A stretch of DNA of 64,000 nt from Quatrionicoccus australiensis (GTDB lineage: Bacteria > Pseudomonadota > Gammaproteobacteria > Burkholderiales > Rhodocyclaceae): the NCBI RefSeq assembly GCF_020510425.1, contig NZ_JAHBAH010000001.1, forward strand, positions 2,647,001 to 2,711,000. Reading direction: 5' to 3'. Positions 8,652-16,988 of this stretch are shown in pieces. How positions within the stretch are numbered: position 1 is the stretch's first letter; each line of letters begins with the position of its first letter. The notes under the pieces were generated by a model. The model ran no database searches. It worked only from the letters and a program-made list of their open reading frames with translations, and was not told the origin of the DNA. The translations under genes and the position numbers were made by a program.

Positions 8652-9665
8652 ATGACAAGTATACGGCACTTTCCCGCGACTCACCCCCTGCCCGACTGGC
8701 GCAATTTCGGGGTCATGTTGCGCGTGCTGCTCGGCATCAATGGCCTGGCGCTGCTCGCCGCGCTCGTCATGGCCACCGATATCGCCGGCTGGCCGGGGCG
8801 TTTTATCGAACTGACGGCGGCCGTCGAGCCCTTGCTGCTGATCGGCCTGGCTTCGCTTGCCTTCCTGCGTGATGTGCTGTGGCGCCTGCCGCTACGGCTC
8901 GGGCAGTTTCTCGTTTTGGCCCTGGTCGGCGGGTTGACCGGTGGGCTGTTCATTTACTGGCAGTCATTGATGCTCAGCGAAGGCGGCAGTCCGGGCCGCG
9001 CCATCCTGCTTGCGCTGGCCGCCACGGCGCTGTTGCTGCTCTATTTCGAACTGCGTGCCCGCGCCTTTTCACCGGCGCAGAGCGAAGCCCGCCTGGCGGC
9101 GCTGAATGCACGCATCCGGCCGCATTTCCTGTTCAATTCCCTGAATGCGGTGCTGTCGTTAATTCGTGCCCGGCCGCAACAGGCCGAGGCGGCGCTCGAG
9201 TCGCTGTCTGACCTGTTTCGCGCCGCGATGCGTGATCCCGGCGAACTGGTCAGCCTGGCCGACGAGATTGCGCTCGGCAAGCAATACCTCGAACTCGAAT
9301 ACCTGCGCCTGGGCGAGCGCCTGGCGGTCGACTGGCAAATCGGGGCGGTTTCCCTGGATTTGCCGATTCCGCCGCTGATGCTGCAGCCCTTGCTGGAAAA
9401 TGCCGTCTATCACGGCATCGAGCCGGCGCCGGAAGGCGGCACGGTACGCATAGGGCTGGAGCAGCGCGGTGACGAACTGCACATCAGCATTGCCAACCCG
9501 ACCGTCGGTCAGACTGCGCATGCCGCCGGCAACCACATGGCGCTGGCCAATATCCGCGAACGCCTGGCCTTGTATTACGATCTCGAGGCCCGTCTCGAAA
9601 TCGAGGTCGGCGATCATCGCTACGAGGTTCGCATCGTCCTGCCATGCCGTCAAAAAATCCGCTGA
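8652..9665 (+). CDS. LytS/AlgZ-type sensor histidine kinase
   Basis: 337 aa. The first ~135 residues contain about four hydrophobic segments. A His-kinase domain of the LytS/YehU/AlgZ type follows, with phospho-His158 in ARIRPHFLFNSLNAV and an ATPase part with PPLMLQPLLENAVYHGIEP. Its reading frame is open far upstream, antisense to argH; the ATG at 8652 is chosen because it precedes the first family-like sequence and lies just outside argH. It overlaps the response-regulator gene by 22 bp. Resembles Pseudomonas AlgZ/FimS in position and architecture; its signal is unknown. Confidence 0.9.
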   Translation: MTSIRHFPATHPLPDWRNFGVMLRVLLGINGLALLAALVMATDIAGWPGRFIELTAAVEPLLLIGLASLAFLRDVLWRLPLRLGQFLVLALVGGLTGGLFIYWQSLMLSEGGSPGRAILLALAATALLLLYFELRARAFSPAQSEARLAALNARIRPHFLFNSLNAVLSLIRARPQQAEAALESLSDLFRAAMRDPGELVSLADEIALGKQYLELEYLRLGERLAVDWQIGAVSLDLPIPPLMLQPLLENAVYHGIEPAPEGGTVRIGLEQRGDELHISIANPTVGQTAHAAGNHMALANIRERLALYYDLEARLEIEVGDHRYEVRIVLPCRQKIR

Positions 9666-10423
9666 AAATCCTCATCGTCGACGACGAGCCGCTGGCCCGC
9701 GCCCGCCTGCGCGAGCTGCTCGGCGACATCGCCGGGCAGTTGCCGAGCCAGGTGGTCGGCGAAGCGGTCAACGGCCTCGCTGCCCTCGATTTCCTGCGCG
9801 AGAACCCGGTCGACGTGGTGCTCGCCGACATCCGCATGCCGGGCATGGACGGCATCGAGCTGGCCGGCCATCTCGGCGCCCTGGCCAAACCGCCGGCGAT
9901 CATCTTCACCACCGCCTACGACAATTACGCGGTGCAGGCCTTCGATCTCAATGCCGTCGATTACCTGCTCAAGCCGGTGCGCGCGCAGCGCCTGCTCACC
10001 GCGCTGCACAAGGTCGCCGCCGCGCCGCCGCTCAACCCCGAATTGCTCGGCAGCATCGGCCAGGCCGTGCGCGGCGGCGGGCGTACCCATCTCGCCTGCC
10101 AGGAGCGCGGCCGCCTGCTGCTGGTGCCGGTTGCCGAAGTGCTCTACTTCAAGGCCGATCTGAAATACGTCACGGCGCGCACGGTCGAGCGTGAATATCT
10201 GCTCGACGAGGCGCTGACCCATCTCGAAACCGAATACGCCGAGCGTTTCATCCGCCTGCACCGCGCCGTGCTGGTTGCCCGTTCGGCCCTGGCCGGTTTT
10301 GAAAAGGCGGCCGGCGACGATGCCGAAGCCTACGGCTGGGCCTTGTTGCGCGGCGTCCCGGAAAAGCTGCCGGTCAGCCGCCGGCAATGGGCGCCGGCCA
10401 AGGCGCTGGTCAAGAGCGCCTGA
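9644..10423 (+). CDS. LytTR-family response regulator (AlgR-like)
   Basis: 259 aa. The receiver domain is N-terminal, with acidic residues in ILIVDDEP, phospho-acceptor D62 in VVLADIRMPGMDG, and Lys in YLLKPV. A LytTR DNA-binding domain follows (about 150-255; VLYFKADLKYV, FIRLHRAVLV). It pairs with the kinase gene it overlaps. Family members such as AlgR regulate surface structures, exopolysaccharide or virulence genes; the targets here are unknown. In Pseudomonas the next genes are hemC-hemD; here they begin 13 kb further on. Confidence 0.93.
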   Translation: MPSKNPLKILIVDDEPLARARLRELLGDIAGQLPSQVVGEAVNGLAALDFLRENPVDVVLADIRMPGMDGIELAGHLGALAKPPAIIFTTAYDNYAVQAFDLNAVDYLLKPVRAQRLLTALHKVAAAPPLNPELLGSIGQAVRGGGRTHLACQERGRLLLVPVAEVLYFKADLKYVTARTVEREYLLDEALTHLETEYAERFIRLHRAVLVARSALAGFEKAAGDDAEAYGWALLRGVPEKLPVSRRQWAPAKALVKSA

Positions 10424-10451
10424 TCACACTTAAGGAAAGCGACCGCCTGCC

Positions 10452-10967
10452 ATGCTCCCGATTTGTCCCCATTGCGGCCATGCCCGCACCGCCAATGCCG
10501 AGGTGCCCGACTGGCAGTGTCCGGCTTGTGGCAGGGCCTACGTCAAGGTCGACGCGCATCTGTCTCCGGCTGAGCGGCGCCAGTACGGCCGCATCGAGGT
10601 GCCGGAAAGCGGTGGCGGCGGCAAATGGCTGTTGTTGCTGCTGGTTTTCGGCGCCTTGCTGTGGTTTACCCGTCCGCTCTGGCAGGCGCGGGTCAAGCCG
10701 CCGGAGATGATCGCGGCCATCGGCCAACCCGCGGTGCATCTCTACGCGACCGACTGGTGCGGCTACTGCAAGGCGAGTCGCGAATTTTTCCGCGCCAACG
10801 GCATCCGCTATACCGAACATGACATCGAAAAAAGCTCGGAGGCGCTCAGTGCCCACCAGAAACTGGGCGGCAATGGCGTGCCGCTGATCGTGGTCGGCGA
10901 CGACGTGGTCAACGGCTACAACGAAGACCGCCTGCGCCAGTTGCTGCAGCCCTGGATCAAGGGCTGA
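10452..10967 (+). CDS. Membrane-anchored zinc-ribbon plus glutaredoxin protein
   Basis: 171 aa. An N-terminal zinc ribbon has two CPxC knuckles (C5/C8 and C23/C26), a single transmembrane segment lies at about 59-75, and a glutaredoxin domain follows with active-site CGYC (C103, C106) and the cis-Pro motif GVPLIVVG. With no signal peptide ahead of the ribbon, I infer ribbon inside and glutaredoxin domain outside the membrane, so it may act on periplasmic disulfides; orientation is not proven. It lies 28 bp after the response-regulator gene and may share its transcript. Confidence 0.82.
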   Translation: MLPICPHCGHARTANAEVPDWQCPACGRAYVKVDAHLSPAERRQYGRIEVPESGGGGKWLLLLLVFGALLWFTRPLWQARVKPPEMIAAIGQPAVHLYATDWCGYCKASREFFRANGIRYTEHDIEKSSEALSAHQKLGGNGVPLIVVGDDVVNGYNEDRLRQLLQPWIKG

Positions 10968-11176
10968 GCGCCGGCGGCACCTGACGGTGAACCGCTGAAA
11001 ACAGGCGATTTTCGGTGGTTTACCGCTGGCCGGCAGGAGGTGCGATGCTACCCCTTGGGTGACAGGGCGGGCCGGCCCGTTGGCGATCCCGGATTAACTT
11101 GTTGTAAAGCAATTTTTTCCCCATGCTTCGGTCGCATAATATCCCTCCCCTGATGACTGGCTGGATCTTCTGCATC

Positions 11177-11674
11177 ATGCAAAGCGCAAACTCCCTGTTC
11201 TCGCTGTGTCTCGCTGTTTCCCTGCTTTTCTCCGGACCGCTGGCCGCCGGCGAATTGCAGGCCAGTTCGGCCGACCAGCCGATCCACGATGCGGCGCGTG
11301 CCGGCTCGGGCCAGGCGGTCAGCGCCCTGCTCAAAGCCCAGCCGGCCAGCCGCGACGCGCGCACCGCGGTGGGCTCGACGCCCCTGCACCTGGCGGCGAC
11401 CAATCCCGACCTCAGCGCGATCAAGGCGCTGATCGCCGCCGGCGCCGACTGCAATGCGCGCGATCTCGACGGCCTGACCCCGTTGCACATGGCGGCCTAT
11501 ACGCAGAATGCGCGTCAGGCCCAGTTGCTGCTCGAATGCGGCGCCGACCCCTATGCCAAGACCAATGCCGGGCGCGATCCGACCTCGATGGCGCGCAAGA
11601 CGATGTCGAACGAAGTGGCCGGCGTGATTTCGCTGTGGCTGCTCAAAGGCTGCGTTGCCGGCAAGCCGTGCTGA
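11177..11674 (+). CDS. Secreted ankyrin-repeat protein
   Basis: 165 aa from the chosen start. A signal peptide (about 1-24, LFSLCLAVSLLFSGPLAAG) is followed by roughly three ankyrin repeats, seen as QPIHDAARAG, TPLHLAATN and TPLHMAAYT helices with intervening GADCNARD and GADPYAKT loops. Ankyrin repeats bind proteins; the partner is unknown. The ATG at 11177 is chosen because it places a normal signal peptide at the N-terminus; in-frame ATGs at 11123 and 11153 are also possible and no site has a strong ribosome-binding sequence. The next gene starts 1 bp after its stop. Confidence 0.7.
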   Translation: MQSANSLFSLCLAVSLLFSGPLAAGELQASSADQPIHDAARAGSGQAVSALLKAQPASRDARTAVGSTPLHLAATNPDLSAIKALIAAGADCNARDLDGLTPLHMAAYTQNARQAQLLLECGADPYAKTNAGRDPTSMARKTMSNEVAGVISLWLLKGCVAGKPC

Positions 11675-11675
11675 G

Positions 11676-12182
11676 ATGAACATGCTGCAACGACTTTGCC
11701 TTGTCTTGTGCCTGCTCGCCGCGCAGTCGGTGTTCGCCGCCGATCCGGTCGACCGTCCGGAAATCGAGATTTTCATGCCTTCACCCTGCCTGGCCTGCAT
11801 CGACTGGGGCGCCTACCTGGCCGACAACGGTTTCCGCGTGAGCTACAAGGAGACGGCCGACATGGCCGCGGTCAAGAAGCGCTGGCGCGTGCCGGCGGCG
11901 TTGCAATCGACGCATACGGCGGTGATCGCCGGCTATTTCGTCGAAGGCCACGCGCATGCCGAGGATATCCAGGAACTATTGCGCGAGCGCCCCAAGGCGC
12001 GCGGCATCACAGTGCCGGGTTGGCCGCGCGGCGCGCCCGGGCGCGAGCTGTCGAACCCGACCTGCGAAACGGCATGCACGACGCTGGACAACACCGGCGG
12101 CGAGCGCGAAGTGCGCCGCGAGCTCTACGAAACCCTGCTCGTCAAGCCGGATGGCTCAACCCGCACCTGGGCCCGGCACTAG
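11676..12182 (+). CDS. DUF411-type periplasmic metal-binding protein
   Basis: 168 aa. A signal peptide (LCLVLCLLAAQSVFA) precedes a DUF411-like body: IEIFMPSPCLACIDWGAYL, then HTAVIAGYFVEGHA and a GITVPGWPRGAPG segment, the usual order for this family. The family is often found near metal, especially copper, resistance genes, so a metal-binding role is inferred. The Cys pair here is PCLAC instead of the CGCC common in the family. Its start is 1 bp after the ankyrin gene stop, so the two form a small operon. Confidence 0.72.
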   Translation: MNMLQRLCLVLCLLAAQSVFAADPVDRPEIEIFMPSPCLACIDWGAYLADNGFRVSYKETADMAAVKKRWRVPAALQSTHTAVIAGYFVEGHAHAEDIQELLRERPKARGITVPGWPRGAPGRELSNPTCETACTTLDNTGGEREVRRELYETLLVKPDGSTRTWARH

Positions 12183-12188
12183 CCGGCG

Positions 12189-13448
12189 CTACAGACCGAG
12201 TTCGCCGAACATTGCCGTCGCCCAGCGTCGGTCTTCATCCTCGGCCTGCGCGAAGTGGGTCTGCTTGACCGTCTGCTGGATCAGGCCGTCGGCGCGGAAG
12301 CGGAAGTCGGTGTCGATGCGGCTGATCTCGAGCGGGCTGACCCGGCGCACGACATAGCAACTGCTTGACGGCAGGCTCTGGCCCGGCGCCAGGCCGGCGG
12401 CCCGCGCCGCGATTTCCTGTGCTGCGATGGCGCCCTGGCGCGCCGCGATCTGGCCGGTCTTCGGGTAGAAGCCGAACAGCGGCGAAGCCTTGTCCACCAT
12501 GTCGCCGACCAGGAAGACGCGCTCGTCGCCGGGGATGTGCAGGTGCACCGGGTCCTGTGCCGCCCAGCCGCTCGTCTTGCCGTCCTTGCCCGGAGCGACC
12601 AGGCCGGCTTGCCAGGCAATGTCGGCCGCCTGCTGCGGCGGCGCGAGGATGGCGTCGGCGAAGTCGATGGTCTCGAAATCGGTGGTCAGGCGTTTTTGGT
12701 AGGGGTCGAGCGTATTGATCCGCGCCTGCGGGAAATAGCTGATCTGCTCGCTGTAACTGTCGCGGAAGACGCGGTCGAAGGCGAGCGCTGGCTGGTTCGG
12801 GTCGAGCACCAGCAGGCGGCCCTTGATGCGCTTTTCCTTGAGCCACCAGGCAAGCATCACGGCGCGCTCGTAAGGCGCCGGCGGGCAGCGGTAGGGCATG
12901 GGCGGGATGGTCATCACCAGGTCGCCGCCCGTGAAGTTTTGCAGGCGCGCCTTGAGGCGCAGCAGTTCGTCGCCGCCGGTGAAGGCCGAACCGAAATGCT
13001 GGCGGGTATGGCTGGCGGCGGCAGCATCGGCGCCGAACCAGCTCGTGAAATCCTCGCGGATGCCGGCGGCGAGCACCAGCCAGTCGTAGTCGAGCGTCTC
13101 GGTGCGGGTGACGACCTGGCGCCGCTCGCGCTCGATGGCGATCACCTCGGCCTGCAGGAAGCGATAGCCGTGGCGGCTGGCGGCGGCCGCGTAGTCGTAG
13201 ACCAGCGGCTCATTGCCGGCGAGGCCGACCAGCCAGCGGTTGGAAAGCGGTAGCGAGCGGAACTCGGCGTTGCGCTCGACCATGACGACTTCGAGCGCCG
13301 GCACCAGTTGGCGCAATTGCCGGGCTGCGGCGAGGCCGCCCCAGCCGCCGCCGACGATGAGTACGCGCCCGGAGCTGGCGCGCGCCAGCGGCGTTGCCGC
13401 CAGCGCGGCAAGACCAAGGCCGGCTTTGAGAAGCTGACGCCGCTGCAC
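12189..13448 (-). CDS. FCSD/SQR-like flavoprotein with Tat-type signal
   Basis: 419 aa. The N-terminus RRQLLKAGLGLAALAATPLARA looks like a Tat or Tat-like export signal. An FAD-binding GxGxxG (VLIVGGGWGGLAAARQL) follows, then the region typical of flavocytochrome c sulfide dehydrogenase flavoproteins: YRCPPAPYERA, then GDMVDKASPLFGFYPKTGQIA and a C-terminal SSSCYVVR. The two redox-type cysteines are therefore present. The early Cys that covalently holds FAD in classical FccB is absent (EFRSLPLSNRW at that place). No cytochrome subunit is adjacent. I call it a probable sulfide- or sulfur-compound-oxidising flavoprotein; another periplasmic dehydrogenase role is possible. Confidence 0.75.
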   Translation of the reverse strand: MQRRQLLKAGLGLAALAATPLARASSGRVLIVGGGWGGLAAARQLRQLVPALEVVMVERNAEFRSLPLSNRWLVGLAGNEPLVYDYAAAASRHGYRFLQAEVIAIERERRQVVTRTETLDYDWLVLAAGIREDFTSWFGADAAAASHTRQHFGSAFTGGDELLRLKARLQNFTGGDLVMTIPPMPYRCPPAPYERAVMLAWWLKEKRIKGRLLVLDPNQPALAFDRVFRDSYSEQISYFPQARINTLDPYQKRLTTDFETIDFADAILAPPQQAADIAWQAGLVAPGKDGKTSGWAAQDPVHLHIPGDERVFLVGDMVDKASPLFGFYPKTGQIAARQGAIAAQEIAARAAGLAPGQSLPSSSCYVVRRVSPLEISRIDTDFRFRADGLIQQTVKQTHFAQAEDEDRRWATAMFGELGL

Positions 13449-13450
13449 GC

Positions 13451-16051
13451 TTAGCCGAGGGCGCGGGTGACCACTTCGAGCACGTCGCGTGACAGGCCGG
13501 CGTGGTCGCGGATGTGCTCGAGCGCGGCGCGGGCGTGCGTCTGGCGGCCGGCGTCGAACTTGGTCCAGCGATCGAAACAGCGCGCCAGGCGCGAGGCGAC
13601 CTGCGGGTTGCGGTCGTGCAGGACGAGCACCTGGTCGGCGATGAAGGCATAGCCGCTACCGTCGGCCGCGTTGAAGCGCACGAGATTGGCGCCGAAAGCG
13701 CGGATCAGCGAATAGATCTTGTTCGGGTTGCCGATCTCGAAGGCCGGATGCGCGGTCAGCGCCTTGACGGTGGCCAGCGTGTCGGGGCGGCGGCTGGTCG
13801 ATTGCGCCTGCAGCCACTTGTCGACGACCAGCGCTTCGTCTTTCCACCTGGCGTAGAAGTCGGCGAGCGCCTGTTCGCGTTGCGGGCAGTCGGCGGCATT
13901 GACGTTGGCCAGCGCGGCGAGTGCGGCGAACTGGTCGGTCATGTTGTCGGCCGTCCTGAACTGTTGCAAGGCGAGTTGGCGTACGGACAGGGTGTCGAGT
14001 TCAAGCAAATAGGAAAGACAGAGATTGCGCAGGGCACGGCGGCCGGCCTGCTCACTGCTCGGCGCGTAGGCTTCCTGGACGGTCAACCCGGCGTAGAGGC
14101 CCGAAAACTCGCCTTCGAGCTGTTCGGCGAGATGCCGGCGCAGGCCGTTGCGGGCGGCGTGCAGGGCATCCGGATCGACGACCGTCATCAGTTCGGCGAG
14201 CGTTGTTTCGCCGGGCAGGGTCAAGGCTTCGGCGACGAAGGCGGCGCCACGGCTGGCTTGCGTCTGCAGCAGCTTGCGCGCGGCATCGACGAAGCTGGCC
14301 GGCCAGAGCGGTTTCTGACCGGCGGCGATGGCCGCGGCGGCGTCGAGGATCAACTGCGTCGCCAGGCGCTGGCCGGCTTCCCAGGCATTGAACGGGTCGG
14401 ACTCATGCGCCAGCAGCACGGTGAGCTGTTCCGGCGTGTAGTCGAAATCGAGATAGACCGGCGCCGAGAAGTCGCGCAGCAGCGACGGCACCGGCTCGGC
14501 GGCAATATCATTGAAGACGAAGGACTGCGTCGTCGCCGTGAGTTGCAGCAGGCGTTCGCTGCCCGGCAGCAGGCTGCCGTCCTCGCCGAACAGGGCGACC
14601 CGGATCGGGATCAGGTAAGGCGCATCATCGCTGGCGCGCGGGTTGGCCTGCGTGCAGGTCAGCGTGTAGGTCTTGCTTTCGGCATCAAAAAAGCCGTCGA
14701 CCGTGACGCGCGGCGTGCCCGGCTGGCGGTACCAGCGCATGAATTGCGTGAAGTCGAAGCCGGAGGCGGCGGCCATCGCTGCGACGAAATCCTCGCAGGT
14801 CACGGCCTGGCCGTCGTGGCGGCGGAAGTATTCGTCCATGCCGGCGCGGAAGCCATCGCGACCGATCAGCGTCTGGATCATGCGGATGACTTCGGCGCCT
14901 TTTTCATAGACGGTCGCCGTGTAGAAATTGTTGATTTCGACGAAGCTCTCGGGCCGGATCGGGTGCGCCATCGGGCCGGCGTCTTCCGGGAACTGCCCGG
15001 CGCGCAGGCCGCGCACCTCGCGAATGCGGGCGGTCTGGCGGTTGTGCAGGTCGGCGCCGAATTCCTGGTCGCGGAAAACCGTCAAGCCTTCCTTGAGCGA
15101 CAGCTGGAACCAGTCGCGGCAGGTGACGCGGTTGCCGGTCCAGTTGTGGAAATACTCGTGCGCGACGACGCGGTCGATGTTCTCGAAATCGACGTCGGTG
15201 GCGACATCGCTGCGCGCCAGCACGTACTTGGTGTTGAAGATGTTGAGGCCCTTGTTCTCCATCGCGCCCATGTTGAAGTCGCCGACGGCGACGATCATGT
15301 AATGGTCGAGATCGCATTCGAGGCCGAAACGTTCTTCGTCCCACTGCATCGATTTCTTGAGCGCTTCCATCGCGTGCGGACACTGGTCGAGCTTGCCTGG
15401 CTCGACGTAGATGGCGAGCTGCACGCTGCGGCCGGAAGTCGTCTGGAAAGTGTCGAACAGGCCGTCGAGCTTGCCGGCGACGAGCGCGAACAGGTAGGCG
15501 GGCTTCCTGAACGGATCGGCCCATTTCGCCCAGTGGCGACCGTCGGCCTCCTCGCCGCTGGCCACCGGATTGCCGTTGGCGAGCAGGATCGGGTAAGTCG
15601 CCTGGTCGGCGTGCAGCGTGGCCGTGTAGGTGGACATCACGTCCGGGCGGTCGAGGAACCAGGTGATGCGGCGGAAACCCTGCGCCTCGCATTGCGTGAA
15701 ATAACCGTCCTTGGAACGGTACATGCCGGAAAGGCGGGTGTTGCCGTCGGGCTTGATGCGCACGACCGTCTGCAGCGTGAAGCTGGCCGGCAGATCAGTA
15801 ATGGTCAAGGTGCTGGCCGTCGCGGAAAACGGCACTTCGGCGCCGTCGACCGTCACGGCGATGGTTTCCAGTTCTTCGCCATCAAGCACCAGCGGCTGCA
15901 CGGCAACGGCCGGATTGCGGCGCATGGCCAGCGTGGCGGTGACGACGGTGCTGCCGGTTTCGATGCTGAAATCGAGGTCGACCGTGTCGACCAGGTAAGC
16001 GGGCGGGGTGTAGTCCTTGAGATAGACGGTCTGCGGGGTATCGGTTTTCAT
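13451..16051 (-). CDS. pepN: Aminopeptidase N
   Basis: 866 aa M1 zinc aminopeptidase that removes N-terminal residues from peptides in the cytoplasm; length matches E. coli PepN. The exopeptidase motif is GAMENKG, and the zinc site is HEYFHNW (about residues 295-301) with the third ligand Glu in LKEGLTVFRDQEF. The start ATG at 16051 gives MKTDTPQTVYLKDY, typical of the family. It lies upstream of the FCSD-like gene in the same direction (2 bp apart), so co-transcription is likely although a functional link is not obvious. Confidence 0.97.
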   Translation of the reverse strand: MKTDTPQTVYLKDYTPPAYLVDTVDLDFSIETGSTVVTATLAMRRNPAVAVQPLVLDGEELETIAVTVDGAEVPFSATASTLTITDLPASFTLQTVVRIKPDGNTRLSGMYRSKDGYFTQCEAQGFRRITWFLDRPDVMSTYTATLHADQATYPILLANGNPVASGEEADGRHWAKWADPFRKPAYLFALVAGKLDGLFDTFQTTSGRSVQLAIYVEPGKLDQCPHAMEALKKSMQWDEERFGLECDLDHYMIVAVGDFNMGAMENKGLNIFNTKYVLARSDVATDVDFENIDRVVAHEYFHNWTGNRVTCRDWFQLSLKEGLTVFRDQEFGADLHNRQTARIREVRGLRAGQFPEDAGPMAHPIRPESFVEINNFYTATVYEKGAEVIRMIQTLIGRDGFRAGMDEYFRRHDGQAVTCEDFVAAMAAASGFDFTQFMRWYRQPGTPRVTVDGFFDAESKTYTLTCTQANPRASDDAPYLIPIRVALFGEDGSLLPGSERLLQLTATTQSFVFNDIAAEPVPSLLRDFSAPVYLDFDYTPEQLTVLLAHESDPFNAWEAGQRLATQLILDAAAAIAAGQKPLWPASFVDAARKLLQTQASRGAAFVAEALTLPGETTLAELMTVVDPDALHAARNGLRRHLAEQLEGEFSGLYAGLTVQEAYAPSSEQAGRRALRNLCLSYLLELDTLSVRQLALQQFRTADNMTDQFAALAALANVNAADCPQREQALADFYARWKDEALVVDKWLQAQSTSRRPDTLATVKALTAHPAFEIGNPNKIYSLIRAFGANLVRFNAADGSGYAFIADQVLVLHDRNPQVASRLARCFDRWTKFDAGRQTHARAALEHIRDHAGLSRDVLEVVTRALG

Positions 16052-16118
16052 GGTTTGACGCTGCGGGGGACAAGAACGCCCGATGATACGTCAAGCCGCC
16101 GCTGCCTGCCCCAATGCA

Positions 16119-16148
16119 AAACGCCCCGGCCGGAGGGACGGGGCGTTT
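16119..16148 (-). terminator. Rho-independent terminator of the Arg/Asp-rich protein gene
   Basis: AAACGCCCCG / CGGGGCGTTT stem with TTTTGCATT after it on the minus strand, 24 bp past the stop of the gene at 16173. Confidence 0.8.
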
Positions 16149-16172
16149 GTTCAGGCAAGAGCGGACGGGGGC

Positions 16173-16661
16173 TCAGTCGTGACCATGACCTTTGCCATGG
16201 CCGTGGTCGCCACCACCGCGCCGGTCGTCACGACGGTCCTCGCGGAAATCACGGCGATCGTCGCGTCGGTCTTCCCGGTAATCGCGGCGATCATCCCGGC
16301 GCTCATGGCGATACTCCTGGCGGCTATGGCCATGCTGTTCGCGGTAGCGCGGTGCGTATTCGTTGCTGTACCAGTCGTCACGCACGAAATAGACGCGCTC
16401 GCCGCAGGCCCGGTAACGCCCGCAATACTTGCCCCAGTGATTGGCATGGCCGGGCGGCACGCGCAGGTAAAGCGGCGGACGCCCCACAGGCACCCGCTGG
16501 ATCATCACCGGCTGCGGGAAGAGCAGGGCCGGCTCCGGGAAACCGCCGATATCGATACGGCCATAGAAGCCGGGTTGGCCAATGCTGACCGAAACCTGGG
16601 CGGTGGCGGGGGCGCTGAAGACCGCGGCGCCAAGGGTAAGAGCCAGAAGCAGACGTTTCAT
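16173..16661 (-). CDS. Secreted protein with Arg/Asp-rich repeated tail
   Basis: 162 aa of unknown function. A clear signal peptide (MKRLLLALTLGAAVFSAPATA) is followed by a conserved-looking core (PGFYGRIDIGGFPEPALLFP, VPPGHANHWGKYCGRYRACG with two Cys, VYFVRDDWY). The C-terminal ~55 residues are highly charged, with repeats of the type RRDDRRDxRED and a final GHGKGHGHD. The core resembles small periplasmic hypothetical proteins common in betaproteobacteria. The tail could bind metal or anionic polymers; that is inference. It has its own terminator. Confidence 0.72.
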   Translation of the reverse strand: MKRLLLALTLGAAVFSAPATAQVSVSIGQPGFYGRIDIGGFPEPALLFPQPVMIQRVPVGRPPLYLRVPPGHANHWGKYCGRYRACGERVYFVRDDWYSNEYAPRYREQHGHSRQEYRHERRDDRRDYREDRRDDRRDFREDRRDDRRGGGDHGHGKGHGHD

Positions 16662-16886
16662 TTTGTTTTCCTTATGGGGTGATGCCCGATTAACGCGGCA
16701 AGGCGGCGAGTTGCCGACAATGGGGTTGCAACAGATTGTAAGGGGGCAGGGGCTGCAATTGCAGTCTTGTGGCCGAAGGGGGAGGTGTTTCCCGGTTGTC
16801 TGCGATGCAAGAAGGAGTTCGTGTGGGGGGGGCTACTTCTGGTTTGTGCCCAAAGGCGACGGTCAGAGCTTTGGAAAGCGGTCGTT

Positions 16887-16973
16887 CAGGAACGTGCTAG
16901 GTGAGGGGCACGGAGCCGGCCTGCCGGCGTAGCGTCCCAGCGGCGTAGCCGCGCCTCGACCGTTGGGTTAGCC
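16887..16973 (-). other. attC-3: integron cassette recombination site of cassette B
   Basis: On the minus strand the site begins 15 bp after the stop of the lipoprotein cassette with R'' GGCTAAC (16967-16973). Then come L'' GGTCGAGGC, an imperfect palindrome (GCGGC/GCCGC, CCGGC/GCCGG) and L' GCCCCTCACC. It ends at a G-TT crossover (CACGTTCCTG). It is clearly homologous to the site at 18806-18879. The last R' (GTTCCTG) departs from GTTRRRY, as expected if the array was inserted at a secondary site or has decayed. Nothing else was seen in the 16662-16988 gene-free stretch. Confidence 0.75.
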
Positions 16974-16988
16974 ATCGTTCCTTCTCGG

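Noticed and set aside
10968..11060. Terminator after the glutaredoxin gene (GGTGAACCG ... CGGTGGTTTACC)
   Set aside because: The stem is interrupted, the loop is long and no T-run follows on the plus strand.
13502..16588. A 1,028-codon plus-strand reading frame opposite pepN
   Set aside because: It mirrors pepN codon for codon and its composition is that of a GC-rich antisense frame; pepN has all catalytic motifs. The same holds for long antisense frames at 19588-22077, 29089-31632, 31645-33381 and 60693-62699.
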